A DNA stretch of 64,000 nt from Flavobacterium sp. LC2016-01 (GCF_009711135.1 NZ_WMIC01000001.1:558001-622000), one strand, 5' to 3'. Numbered from the stretch's first letter, positions 1 to 8,013 are shown. Numbers and translations: made by a program. The notes: generated by a model not told the origin, from the letters alone.

Positions 1-48
1 GATTTAGAGAAAACGATTCAGACATTGTTTGAAGAATTGGTTCTTTAA
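1..48 (+). CDS. C-terminal tail of an unidentified protein (partial)
   Basis: Frame 1 is open from the first base and ends at TAA (46-48), giving the last 15 residues DLEKTIQTLFEELVL. An amphipathic Leu/Glu-rich helix would suit the end of many proteins, so no family can be named. It is followed at once by repeat DNA, which fits a true gene end. The gene lies mostly outside the window. Confidence 0.5.
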   Translation, partial: DLEKTIQTLFEELVL

Positions 49-49
49 A

Positions 50-87
50 GAGGGACAAAGTTACAGAGGGACAGAGCGACAAAGGTT
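50..87. repeat. 8-bp-period CAAAG/CAGAG array
   Basis: Four consecutive 8-bp units of the form NNACAAAG/NNACAGAG lie directly behind the first stop codon. They belong to the same short-period repeat class seen in many gaps of this window. Confidence 0.55.
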
Positions 88-97
88 TTTTGTAGAG

Positions 98-113
98 ACG
101 CACTGCAGTGCGT
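98..113. repeat. Short perfect palindrome ACGCACTGCAGTGCGT
   Basis: A 16-bp perfect palindrome is preceded by GTAGAG. It resembles one end of a dispersed palindromic element whose other half is missing here. No function can be assigned. Confidence 0.5.
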
Positions 114-128
114 GTAACGTATTGTAAA

Positions 129-344
129 AATCTCGCAAAGACGCAGAGTAGCAAAGTTTTTAGACAAAGTTCCCATAACAGTTTGTCATTTCGAGGAACG
201 AGAAATCCTCGCAAGAAACTCTACAAAGATTGGCAACATTTCTGTGCGGAGCTACTTGCGAGGATTTCTCGTTCCTCGAAATGACAATATTGAGGATAAT
301 GCGGGGATAAAAAAAACTTTGCGACTCTGCGTCTTTGAGAGATT
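129..344. repeat. Octamer-array hairpin with a second palindrome nested in its loop
   Basis: The outer arms, 129-161 and 311-344, are near-perfect inverted copies built of 8-bp units (TCGCAAAG ACGCAGAG TAGCAAAG on the left). Inside the loop sits a second element with perfect 32-bp arms at 184-215 and 255-286, starting TGTCATTTCGAGGAACGAGA. Related copies of the inner element occur at 8099-8352. The arrangement suggests that the inner element was inserted into the older outer one. The structure can also serve as a terminator between the flanking genes. Confidence 0.8.
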
Positions 345-357
345 AAAAAAACTTAGA

Positions 358-906
358 TTAAAAATCCAATATTCCAGCAAGGCATTCATTAGAAAAATCA
401 ACCATTATATTTTCCTTTTTTTGATTTTCAATGACTAATAAATCATAAGGGCTTAAATGATATGACTTATCATTAATTTTAATAACTGTTGTCTGTAAAC
501 AAAACAAAATTATTATTGGAGCATTATAATGTTGCTCATTATTCGTTATTATCAGTTTGTGATGGTTTATTTTTTCAGAAACCATCCAATTAAAATCAAT
601 ACCTTTTGTATAAGAAGTTACTTCGTCATCCGAATTAAATTCCGTGATTTCATATTTCTCATACGTTCTTTTTTCTTTGTTTATCTCAATATCTAGTCTG
701 TTATCAAGCATAGCTAAATATCGATGATAGCCCTTAAATTTGGTAAATACAGAAGGTGTTTGCTCTATTGTAGCACTGCTTATTCTGAATAGAAAATCTT
801 TATCAGCATAGTTTGCTGTTTTCGGATAGATCATATATTCATATGTCAATCCGCCACTCCAAGCAGAGGCTTTACTGCTTTTTTTAGGCAAAAGGTGTAT
901 GTTCAT
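358..906 (-). CDS. HutD/Ves-family cupin-like protein
   Basis: This 182-residue protein shows the N-terminal pattern of HutD/Ves proteins: a W-S-G-G motif near residue 17, then RIS(S)A and a F-x-G-Y-H-R-Y block before a beta-rich C-terminal half. HutD proteins fold as double cupins and are often found in histidine-utilisation operons, but their biochemical role is not settled. Here the upstream neighbour is a GNAT acetyltransferase 16 bp away, so the two are probably co-transcribed. The only other hut gene in the window is hutH, about 11.5 kb away. The length fits the family (about 180-190 residues). Confidence 0.75.
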   Translation of the reverse strand: MNIHLLPKKSSKASAWSGGLTYEYMIYPKTANYADKDFLFRISSATIEQTPSVFTKFKGYHRYLAMLDNRLDIEINKEKRTYEKYEITEFNSDDEVTSYTKGIDFNWMVSEKINHHKLIITNNEQHYNAPIIILFCLQTTVIKINDKSYHLSPYDLLVIENQKKENIMVDFSNECLAGILDF

Positions 907-922
907 TTTATTCTCTAAATTC

Positions 923-1429
923 TCAAAGCTGTTTCTCTAAGTAAATAAACTCTAAAGGTTCTTCAGAAACCGTAACATGAATATCACTTTCCGGAAAAGC
1001 TTCTCTTTCGCCCGTATCCACATAACCATGACGTTTGTACCAGGCAATAAGTTCTTCGCGAACCGAAATAACGGTCATAATAATACTTGACAATCCCAAA
1101 GATTTAGCATGATTTTCGGCTTCAGCCAAAAGTTTTTTTCCGATACCGCTGTTTTGAAGTTCTGGGGAAACCGTCAGCATTCCCAAATACAATTGCTGCC
1201 CTTTTTCAACCAATAAAACCGAACCAATAATTTTATCGTCCTCTGTAAATTTCAGAATCGTATTTTTTGAATCTTGGAAAATGGCAGTCATTTCCTGCTC
1301 ATCGGTTCTTTTTCCTTCCAATAAATGTGCTTCGGTTGTCCAGCCTTTTTTTGAAGATTCTCCTCTGTATGCGGAATTGATTAAGATATTCAAAGCAGAA
1401 ATATCTGCTAATGTTGCTTTTGAGATCAT
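923..1429 (-). CDS. GNAT-family N-acetyltransferase
   Basis: The 168-residue protein has the GNAT fold signature. Acetyl-CoA-binding motif A is visible as Q-N-S-G-I-G-K-K-L-L around residue 98, preceded by a beta strand (LGMLTVSPELQ) and followed by the C-terminal W-Y-K-R-H-G-Y-V-D-T-G element typical of small-molecule acetyltransferases. The acceptor substrate cannot be read from sequence. The start ATG at 1429 is the first in frame, and the gene is 16 bp upstream of the HutD-like gene on the same strand. Confidence 0.85.
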   Translation of the reverse strand: MISKATLADISALNILINSAYRGESSKKGWTTEAHLLEGKRTDEQEMTAIFQDSKNTILKFTEDDKIIGSVLLVEKGQQLYLGMLTVSPELQNSGIGKKLLAEAENHAKSLGLSSIIMTVISVREELIAWYKRHGYVDTGEREAFPESDIHVTVSEEPLEFIYLEKQL

Positions 1430-1476
1430 GAATTATAGTACTTGTAATTTAGCTTCTTTAGGATTAAAAATCAGAT

Positions 1477-3009
1477 TTAATATTTTGCAGGTTCGCTAAC
1501 TTTCGGCAATGATTGTTTTATGAATGTTCTAATGTCTTCATTTGCAGTTTCCAAGTCAGCTTTTCTCAAATACATCATATGACCGCTTCTGTAGCCTTTC
1601 CATGACATTCTATCCATTAGTTTTCCGCTTGGATCCATTTGCCATAAATCGTATTTAGCATTAAAATAGTCACAGGCACCATCATAATATCCTGATTGCA
1701 CCATTACATGTAAATATGGATTTTGTGCCATGGCTTGTCTTAAATTTTCGCCTGTTTTATCATTAGATCTGTCCCAAGGATGTACAGAACCAAACATCAT
1801 GTATTTAAAATCGGTTTTGTAGTTAAGATTATTACGTACATACATATTGATAGCAGGTGTAAACGAATGCAACCAAGACGTAAGTTCAGCATTAAAATCG
1901 ACGCTTTCGCCTGAGTCTTTACGGTCAATTCCTTTGTATCTTGAATCAAGTCTTCCTACGGTGTAGCCTTTATCTCTTAACAGTTCCTTCCAAAAATAAT
2001 CATAAGGAACGTCTAAATTGTTTTGCAGAATAACTTTCTCTGAAATACCAGAATAACGAGCCATTTTGGCAGCAATTTCTTTTCTTTTTTGTTCCTCCAA
2101 AAATCCTCCTTTGCTCATTGCAGGAAGAAGTTCGTTTATGGTAAAATCTTCAACCTCGGGCAGCATATCCGTTAAATCTTTATTTTGAAGATCAGGACTA
2201 AGCATTTTGTGGTACCATGCAGTCGCTGCAAAATAAGGCAATTTAAGAGCAGCATCAGAAACAACGCCGCGCGTTATTCCTAAATCAGTTGGTGATACCA
2301 AAATTACTCCGTTAAGATACATCCATTGATTGTTTTGCAATTGAAGTGCTAATCCAGAAACTCGGGTTGTACCATAACTTTCACCTATCAGGTATTTAGG
2401 CGAAGCCCAACGATTAGTGCGGGTTACAAAACCGTTAATCCAATCGGCTAAGTATTTAATGTCGGCATTTGTTCCGAAAAACTTTGCAGCAGGGATTTCT
2501 TTGCTTGTAGGTCTTGAATACGCTGTATTAACAGGGTTTACAAAAACGATATCAGCAATATCTAAAATAGAATACGGGTTTTCTTTTATTCCGTAAGGCT
2601 GTAAAGGGTATCCTTCATCATCAATATTTAACAAACTTGGTCCCGTATAAGCAATCTGCATCCAAACCGAAGCAGAACCAGGCCCACCATTAAACGAAAT
2701 AACCAAAGGACGGGAATCTCTGTCTTTTACATCAGAACGCTCATAATACGTATAAAATAATCCAGCAATTGCTTTTCCGTCTTCGTCCCAAACAGGCATA
2801 GTACCTGTTGTTGCCTTATAAGGAACTTTTTGTCCTTTTATTGTGGTGGTATGATTGGTGATGACTTGCGAATCTGGATTGAAAGTAAGATTGGCAGGTG
2901 AGTTTTCTTCTTTTGCTGCCGGAGGCGCAGTGGCGGCTTTCGGTTTTGAATCCTGAGCGTATGAAGTAAAAAATCCAACTAAAAGGAATAAAGTAAATGT
3001 TTTTTTCAT
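1477..3009 (-). CDS. Secreted S10-family serine carboxypeptidase-like protein
   Basis: A 510-residue protein with a Sec signal peptide (about residues 1-19, ending SYA-Q) and a low-complexity Ala/Pro/Lys linker. The alpha/beta-hydrolase core follows: oxyanion segment F-N-G-G-P-G-S at about 106-112, nucleophile elbow G-E-S-Y-G with Ser211, and a likely triad completed by Asp443 (YYDG) and His477 (SGHMMY). These match peptidase family S10, whose bacterial members remove C-terminal residues in the periplasm or outside the cell. The family's acidic-pH carboxypeptidase activity is inferred, not shown. The gene stands alone, 47 bp upstream of the GNAT gene, with a long repeat-bearing gap on its 5' side. 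Confidence 0.88.
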   Translation of the reverse strand: MKKTFTLFLLVGFFTSYAQDSKPKAATAPPAAKEENSPANLTFNPDSQVITNHTTTIKGQKVPYKATTGTMPVWDEDGKAIAGLFYTYYERSDVKDRDSRPLVISFNGGPGSASVWMQIAYTGPSLLNIDDEGYPLQPYGIKENPYSILDIADIVFVNPVNTAYSRPTSKEIPAAKFFGTNADIKYLADWINGFVTRTNRWASPKYLIGESYGTTRVSGLALQLQNNQWMYLNGVILVSPTDLGITRGVVSDAALKLPYFAATAWYHKMLSPDLQNKDLTDMLPEVEDFTINELLPAMSKGGFLEEQKRKEIAAKMARYSGISEKVILQNNLDVPYDYFWKELLRDKGYTVGRLDSRYKGIDRKDSGESVDFNAELTSWLHSFTPAINMYVRNNLNYKTDFKYMMFGSVHPWDRSNDKTGENLRQAMAQNPYLHVMVQSGYYDGACDYFNAKYDLWQMDPSGKLMDRMSWKGYRSGHMMYLRKADLETANEDIRTFIKQSLPKVSEPAKY

Positions 3010-3134
3010 AGAATTAGGGTGTGTTATTGAATTTCAATGCTCTAAATAGGGGGACTATAATTAGAGTTTTTAAAGATATAAAAAAATAATAAGTGATGAT
3101 TTTTAGTCTTGTAAATCCGGTACATAATTTAAAC

Positions 3135-3344
3135 CTCTGATTAGGTTCTTTCCTGCATCGTTTAGGTGCTGAACTCCATCGTTTAGGTTCGGAGCCTCAA
3201 ATTTGACATCCGGAACCCCAAATTTTAGCCTCGAGACGTCAAATTTTACGTCAGGCAACGTATATTTTTAGGTTCGTGACGTAAAATTTTAGGCTTGGAA
3301 CCTAAAAATTGGGGTAAATAACCCAAACGATGGATGTTTGAGCG
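3135..3344. repeat. Perfectly phased array of about ten degenerate 21-bp units
   Basis: From 3135 the sequence divides into consecutive 21-bp units with no insertions or deletions, starting at 3135, 3156, 3177, 3198, 3219, 3240, 3261, 3282, 3303 and 3324. Middle units approximate YAAATTTTAGGNTCGNGACNN; the first units carry CATCGTTTAGGT instead. The AAATTTT and GG..CC blocks make each unit nearly palindromic. The array ends are inverted relative to each other: CCATCGTTT at 3176-3184 against AAACGATGG at 3325-3333. No frame is open through it. It lies in the 453-bp gap between the S10 gene and a small hypothetical gene. Confidence 0.8.
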
Positions 3345-3375
3345 TTATTTATGGAGAGAAGAAAGTTTTGTATTT

Positions 3376-3461
3376 GCTAGCGCGAGCGTCCCGTTCGTGA
3401 AAGTTCCAATTGGGTTTTGAATTTCTTTGTGTTCACGAGCGGGACGCTCGCCCTAGCGGGG
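3376..3461. repeat. REP-like palindrome, copy 1
   Basis: Arms GCTAGCGCGAGCGTCCCG and CGGGACGCTCGCCCTAGC, separated by a roughly 36-bp spacer that contains GGGTTTTGAATTTCTTTGTG, form a long G+C-rich stem in otherwise A+T-rich DNA. It begins 1-2 bp beyond the stop codon of the 118-residue gene. Two more full copies lie at 3875 and 4886, and a remnant at 5524. Confidence 0.85.
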
Positions 3462-3462
3462 T

Positions 3463-3819
3463 CTATTTTATTTTTTTGAAGTAGTAATCTTGGTCAAAAT
3501 CAAAGACTAGCTTCGGTTTTACATAAAAATCCCTTTCAATACTCATTTGATAACCACCTTTCCCAAATTCATAATCGTACTGAATATCAATAATGGTTCC
3601 TTTTCCTGAATTTTTTAAAGTATACTTTCCTTTTCCCCAACTTTGACTTTCGTACGTGTAATTTTCTAAAAGTATTAAAGTATCGTTTTTATTTGGTCCA
3701 TCTATACCATTTCCATTGCTTACATAAGTTCCAATAATCATAGATTTAGTAAAGAAGTTGTCATAGACGTAGATTAGGCCAATCAAAAATGCAAATGATA
3801 CGAATATTTTTTTATTCAT
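3463..3819 (-). CDS. Small membrane-anchored hypothetical protein
   Basis: Unrecognised 118-residue protein. Residues 4-20 are hydrophobic (IFVSFAFLIGLIYVYDN) and look like an uncleaved signal anchor. The remainder is a beta-rich extracytoplasmic domain with a G-x-Y-V-S-N-G-N-G motif, then N-D-T-L-I-L-L-E-N and Y-T-Y-E-S, a pattern common in small Bacteroidota proteins that measure or bind something outside the membrane. The gene is A+T-rich and ends against a REP-like palindrome. Confidence 0.65.
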   Translation of the reverse strand: MNKKIFVSFAFLIGLIYVYDNFFTKSMIIGTYVSNGNGIDGPNKNDTLILLENYTYESQSWGKGKYTLKNSGKGTIIDIQYDYEFGKGGYQMSIERDFYVKPKLVFDFDQDYYFKKIK

Positions 3820-3874
3820 GTTTTTAATTTTTGGGAATTCATTTTGTTGCTATGTTTTGGAAGCTTTTGCCTCT

Positions 3875-3957
3875 GCTAGCGTGAACGTCTCGCTCGTGAA
3901 TTTCCAGTGTGGTTTTGAATTTCTTTGTGTTCACGAGCGGGACGCTCGCGCTAGCGA
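3875..3957. repeat. REP-like palindrome, copy 2
   Basis: Same architecture as the copy at 3376, with a slightly diverged left arm (GCTAGCGTGAACGTCTCGCT) and a right arm GCGGGACGCTCGCGCTAGCG. It lies 15 bp beyond the stop codon of the 212-residue gene and upstream of the 118-residue gene. Confidence 0.85.
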
Positions 3958-3971
3958 GGGGACACTATTAA

Positions 3972-4610
3972 TTATTTTGACCATTTATTTAAATTATCAT
4001 CTTTGGATATTGACTTTAAAACAGTGTTGTAATCATTAAGTAAAATTTTATAATCTGAAATTATACTATCCTTTAGAGCCATGTTTTTTAATAAAATTCT
4101 GCTTGTGTATAATGACGCTTTATCAGTATCTTTTTCACTTAGTTGATCTAATTCGAAAATTAAGGATTGAAGTGTTCTGTCCTTATATTCAGGAAAAATA
4201 TCTGCATTTTTTTCAGTTTCAGTTAATATTTCTTTAATTGTTGGATTTAATGGTGCTGTATAAGTAGATTCATTATTGTTCAAATTATTTAAAGATTTGG
4301 TAATTTCTTTTTTATTTTCTTCTATGCGTGCTTTAAAATATTGAATTTTATTTGAGATTTCTATTTCTAATTTGCGCACAGTTTCATTTTTTATGGCCGC
4401 TTTGGTATTATTTTCTTTAAAATTTGCATACGAATTTACTATTATGCTGAAAACTATGGTTGATAAAAGCCATAAACCGAAAGCGCTATTGAGAAATAGC
4501 CATAATTTTTCTTTCCAAGTTTTCTCATTTTTTTTTTCAAAATATTTCCTTAATTCAAATTTATAAGACTCTTCTTCTCGAATTATTTTTTTTTCTTCTT
4601 TTGAAAGCAT
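3972..4610 (-). CDS. Single-pass membrane protein with helical cytoplasmic flanks, unknown function
   Basis: Unrecognised 212-residue protein. The first 35 residues are highly charged (K/E-rich). One membrane segment follows at about 42-65 (FGLWLLSTIVFSIIVNSYAN), then a long helical, probably coiled-coil region (about 75-120) and a helical C-terminal half. The topology suggests a cytoplasmic or periplasmic scaffold. A remnant of a GCGGATTTGCAATCC palindrome lies 20 bp upstream of the start, and a full REP-like palindrome lies downstream. Confidence 0.65.
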   Translation of the reverse strand: MLSKEEKKIIREEESYKFELRKYFEKKNEKTWKEKLWLFLNSAFGLWLLSTIVFSIIVNSYANFKENNTKAAIKNETVRKLEIEISNKIQYFKARIEENKKEITKSLNNLNNNESTYTAPLNPTIKEILTETEKNADIFPEYKDRTLQSLIFELDQLSEKDTDKASLYTSRILLKNMALKDSIISDYKILLNDYNTVLKSISKDDNLNKWSK

Positions 4611-4629
4611 AATTTCTAAATTATTAGAT

Positions 4630-4647
4630 AGTGCGGATTTGCAATCC
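4630..4647. repeat. Half copy of GCGGATTTGCAATCC palindrome
   Basis: AGTGCGGATTTGCAATCC matches one arm of the complete element at 51079-51175. The other arm is not visible here, so this is a remnant. The remaining stretch 4660-4885 is A+T-rich and I see no gene in it. Confidence 0.6.
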
Positions 4648-4885
4648 TTGCTTATTCATATAGGTACGTGATCAAAAAAATATAATGAGGCATTTTTAAA
4701 CATTTTCAGATTCGCTGGAAGGGAGGAAATCTGACCTATTTAGCTATTGTTACTAAGTTGTTTATAGATAAAACAGACGTTAGTATATGATTTTAAATTC
4801 GTGTAGATAGATGAATCTTTGTTTCGTTTTCGCGCTTTACAAATATATATGTTTTTTTCGGGATAATTTTTAAAATTTACCCTCT

Positions 4886-4971
4886 GCTAACGCGAGCGTC
4901 CCGCTCGTGAACGTCCCAATTGGGTTTTGAATTTCTTTGTGTTCACGAGCGGGACGCTCGCGCTAGCGGGG
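4886..4971. repeat. REP-like palindrome, copy 3
   Basis: Best-preserved copy. The arms GCTAACGCGAGCGTCCCGCT and AGCGGGACGCTCGCGCTAGC flank the same central GGGTTTTGAATTTCTTTGTG block. It ends 12 bp beyond the stop codon of the 167-residue gene. Confidence 0.87.
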
Positions 4972-4983
4972 GAAAATCAAAAT

Positions 4984-5487
4984 TTAAGTTTTAGATAAAT
5001 TCTCTAAAAATTTTATTGGATCAGTAAGAAAAGCAGTCGCATTCGATTCTTTGAGACTTATTAAAAGATTTTCAATTTTTGGTTTATGAATTTTTCCTTT
5101 TAAATCAATCAAAACTAATTCATTTGTTTCGCAAATTTTTAAAATTGCTTTTAGTGTATTTGTAATATTTGACGACTTTCTTAAATCAATTCGAAAGTGA
5201 AATTCCTCAATTTGAGTTTTATTTCCATTTAAAGAAATACTGCAGTCATTGTCTTCTTGATTTGATTCATCTCCTTTCCAACAAATATAAGTTTCGTCTC
5301 CCCAATCTGCTCTTTTTATAATACTGTCCATTTCAGAAATAATGGAATCACCATTACCATTAAAATCTTTCCATAATGATTTAGTTTTTGGTAAGTATTT
5401 CGTCGTATTGTTTTTAATAATACATTGATAATTGTTTTGAGTTGATTTCTCAGGAACCACAATTAAAAGATATTGCCAAACTGCCAT
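4984..5487 (-). CDS. Hypothetical soluble protein, 167 residues
   Basis: Not recognised. There is no signal peptide and no membrane segment beyond a hydrophobic N-terminal strand (WQYLLIVVP). An acidic, Trp-containing middle (W-G-D-E-T-Y-I-C-W-K-G-D) and a C-terminal helix follow. Small, acidic cytosolic proteins of this type in accessory stretches are sometimes immunity proteins, but nothing here proves that. It is A+T-rich, flanked downstream by REP-like copy 3 and upstream by the palindrome remnant at 5524. Confidence 0.6.
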   Translation of the reverse strand: MAVWQYLLIVVPEKSTQNNYQCIIKNNTTKYLPKTKSLWKDFNGNGDSIISEMDSIIKRADWGDETYICWKGDESNQEDNDCSISLNGNKTQIEEFHFRIDLRKSSNITNTLKAILKICETNELVLIDLKGKIHKPKIENLLISLKESNATAFLTDPIKFLENLSKT

Positions 5488-5523
5488 TTTTGTAATTGTA
5501 TTGAAATTAAATAGTTGTCTTGT

Positions 5524-5549
5524 TCAGGAGGAGGACGCTCGCGCGAAAG
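5524..5549. repeat. Remnant of the REP-like palindrome
   Basis: AGGAGGAGGACGCTCGCGCG preserves the GGACGCTCGCGC core of the right arm only. Like the full copies, it lies just behind a stop codon, that of the 338-residue lipoprotein gene at 5570. Confidence 0.55.
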
Positions 5550-5569
5550 GTGGACATCTGAGAGAATAA

Positions 5570-6586
5570 TTATTTATAAAATTCGTAGAAATTTTTTAAG
5601 CTGTAGCTTGTATCAATTTCTTGGGTCTTTTTGATTATTTTCACTGGAACTTCAAATTTATCTAATAAATAATTTTCAACTCCACAAGAAGAACCGTCTG
5701 CTCCTTGATATTTATATTTTATAAGGGTGTTTTTTGAAAATTCTTTCCTTGAAATTTCAAATTTATTTTCTTTTTTAATTATAGTTTTATTTGAATTTTT
5801 ATATAGGTATTCAGTGCTCTTTAGAGTATCATTATTTTTATTTAAAGAGTATGTTTTCTTTAAGTTATTGAAATTGTCATACACAAAATATTTTGTATTA
5901 ATATCCCATTTTTTATCTTTTGCATAATATTCTATTTTTTGAATTTTATTCTTTTCATTTAAGATGTACAACTTGTATGATCCATCATTCTGAATATTAT
6001 TAGAATTAAAATATTCTTTAATTTCATTTTTAGAAAATTCTCTTTTAATCGTATAATTTGGTCTTTTTTTACTTTCGCTTTCTATTTTTTTTATGAAGTT
6101 GATACAGGTTTGATAACTCTTAATTTCTTTTATAAGCAAATGAGGATTATCATTATAACCTTTTAAATATCCAAGTAAAAAAGATTTTAATTCAGTAATA
6201 TTATCACCATTATAAGCGTATTCGAAAACTTCATATTCAGTATTTGAATGTAAATAATAAGTTTTTACAAGTTTACCTTCACTATAGACATTTGCTTCTA
6301 TCATATAAAGAAATTTACCATTCCAATTCTCACTTACAAACTGTTTGTAATACTTGAAGATTAGATTTTTGTTTTTATCAAATTCAAGAATATTTAGAGT
6401 GTCTTGATTTTGTACTTGATAAATTTTTTTGATTTTGTCTGGGAATTTATTTTCTGAAAGAATTAAATTAAATGGCATCTCAGAAGAAGAAGGCAACGTA
6501 TTTTCTAAAAGTAGAGGTAAGTCGATTTTTTCTCTATTACAGGAAAGAAAAAAAACTAAGATAAAAAGATAAATTATTTTTTTCAT
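5570..6586 (-). CDS. Lipoprotein with YD-like Tyr/Asn/Lys-rich repeats
   Basis: The 338-residue protein begins with a lipoprotein signal (MKKIIYLFILVFFLSC, Cys16). The body is a series of short beta units with repeated N-x-L-x-K/x-Y patterns (for example YDNFNNLKKTYSLNKNND), similar to the antiparallel strands of RHS/YD-repeat or related toast-rack proteins. It should sit on the periplasmic face or the cell surface. Function is unknown. The gene is very A+T-rich. A protein of similar style is encoded at 46820. Confidence 0.7.
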   Translation of the reverse strand: MKKIIYLFILVFFLSCNREKIDLPLLLENTLPSSSEMPFNLILSENKFPDKIKKIYQVQNQDTLNILEFDKNKNLIFKYYKQFVSENWNGKFLYMIEANVYSEGKLVKTYYLHSNTEYEVFEYAYNGDNITELKSFLLGYLKGYNDNPHLLIKEIKSYQTCINFIKKIESESKKRPNYTIKREFSKNEIKEYFNSNNIQNDGSYKLYILNEKNKIQKIEYYAKDKKWDINTKYFVYDNFNNLKKTYSLNKNNDTLKSTEYLYKNSNKTIIKKENKFEISRKEFSKNTLIKYKYQGADGSSCGVENYLLDKFEVPVKIIKKTQEIDTSYSLKNFYEFYK

Positions 6587-6723
6587 TAAGGTCGAAATGA
6601 TTAGTAATCAAATTTATCAATTTAACTTGCAAAAAAGACAATTCGGAAGTAAAATAAAAAACCACAAATTACACTGAAAAAATTCCCGTAATTTATGGTT
6701 TAAATTATGTAAAAGGATGGTTA

Positions 6724-8013
6724 TTACCCCAAGAAACTTTTCAACTCCTCATAAGTCCCAATCCTAACACTAACCTTCTCCTCATTAATAACACTCTCAA
6801 TTTGAGTTGGAATTGGAAGTGTAATGCCTAAAGCAGGTTCCACAACATCCAAAAACTTGATAGGATGCGCCGTTTCTAAGAAAATACCAATGGCGTTGGG
6901 GTGTTTTTCCAGTTCTTTTTTCAAACCTAAATAACCAACAGCGCCGTGCGGTTCTGCGATATAACCGTCCGTGTTATAAATTTTCTTTAGAGCAACTAGC
7001 GTTTCTTCATCAGTATAACTATAAGAAGAGAAGTCTTTTTCGAAAGCTTTTAAGTCGTTATTGTATAATTCCTGAATCCTGATAAAGTTGCTTGGGTTTC
7101 CAACGTCCATGGCGTTAGAGATTGTGGCTTTAGAAGGTTTTGGATCGTATTTTCCGTTTTCTAAGAATCTTGGTACGGTGTCGTTTACGTTGGTAGACGC
7201 TACAAAATGCTCAATTGGCAAACCTAATTTTTTTGCCATAATTCCGGCACAGATATTCCCGAAGTTGCCGCTTGGGCAAGAGAAAACGAAAGGTTTGTTT
7301 TGGCTTTTCAGTGCTTTATAAGCAAAGAAGAAATAAAACATTTGCGGTAACCAGCGCGCAATATTAATAGAATTCGCCGATGTCAGGTTTTTATGCGCCA
7401 AAGTTTCATCTAAAAATGCTTTTTTCACCATATCCTGGCAATCGTCAAAAACGCCTTCCACTTCAAGTGCTTTAATGTTTTGCCCTAAAGTCGTCAATTG
7501 TTTTTCCTGAATATCGCTCACTTTTCCTGACGGATATAAAATCACAACATCAACGCCGTCAACGCCTAAAAATCCACTGGCAACGGCGCCGCCTGTATCT
7601 CCCGAAGTAGCTACTAAAACCGTGTTTTTAGCATCTTTTTTGTCTTTATTGAAATAACCCAAACAACGTGACATAAAACGAGCTCCAACGTCTTTAAAAG
7701 CCATTGTTGGGCCGTGGAATAATTCTAATGAATAGATTCCGTTTTCGACTTTCACCACCGGAAAATCAAAAACTAAAGTCTCGGCAATGATTTCTTTTAA
7801 TTTGTCTGCAGGTATTTCGTCGCCTACGAATTGTTTGATCGCTTCAAAAGCAATTTCTTCGTGGCTTAAACTTTCGATTTTATCAAAAAATGACGGATCT
7901 AAAGCGGTAATGTTTTCTGGGAAATATAATCCTTTGTCACTCGCTAATCCTTGTATTACTGCTTCTTTGAAAGAAACTTTTGGGGCATTATGGTTTAAAC
8001 TGTAGTATTTCAT
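6724..8013 (-). CDS. thrC: Threonine synthase
   Basis: Converts O-phosphohomoserine to threonine with pyridoxal phosphate, the last step of the pathway. The PLP-binding motif F-K-D-V-G-A-R places the Schiff-base lysine at residue 107 when the protein starts at MKYYSLNH. That start (8013) is preferred over the longer reading from 8046 because it matches the N-terminus of the family. The phosphate-binding loop is visible as C-P-S-G-N-F-G-N. At 429 residues the size is normal. It is the last gene of thrA-thrB-thrC, separated from thrB by about 375 bp of repeat DNA, so an extra promoter there is possible. Confidence 0.95.
   Translation of the reverse strand: MKYYSLNHNAPKVSFKEAVIQGLASDKGLYFPENITALDPSFFDKIESLSHEEIAFEAIKQFVGDEIPADKLKEIIAETLVFDFPVVKVENGIYSLELFHGPTMAFKDVGARFMSRCLGYFNKDKKDAKNTVLVATSGDTGGAVASGFLGVDGVDVVILYPSGKVSDIQEKQLTTLGQNIKALEVEGVFDDCQDMVKKAFLDETLAHKNLTSANSINIARWLPQMFYFFFAYKALKSQNKPFVFSCPSGNFGNICAGIMAKKLGLPIEHFVASTNVNDTVPRFLENGKYDPKPSKATISNAMDVGNPSNFIRIQELYNNDLKAFEKDFSSYSYTDEETLVALKKIYNTDGYIAEPHGAVGYLGLKKELEKHPNAIGIFLETAHPIKFLDVVEPALGITLPIPTQIESVINEEKVSVRIGTYEELKSFLG

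Noticed and set aside
244..438. 64-residue frame at the window start
   Set aside because: Built from the right arm of a palindrome and the end of the HutD-like gene; not a gene.
3135..3344. CRISPR array
   Set aside because: The 21-bp units are adjacent with no spacers and are not identical, and no cas genes are present.
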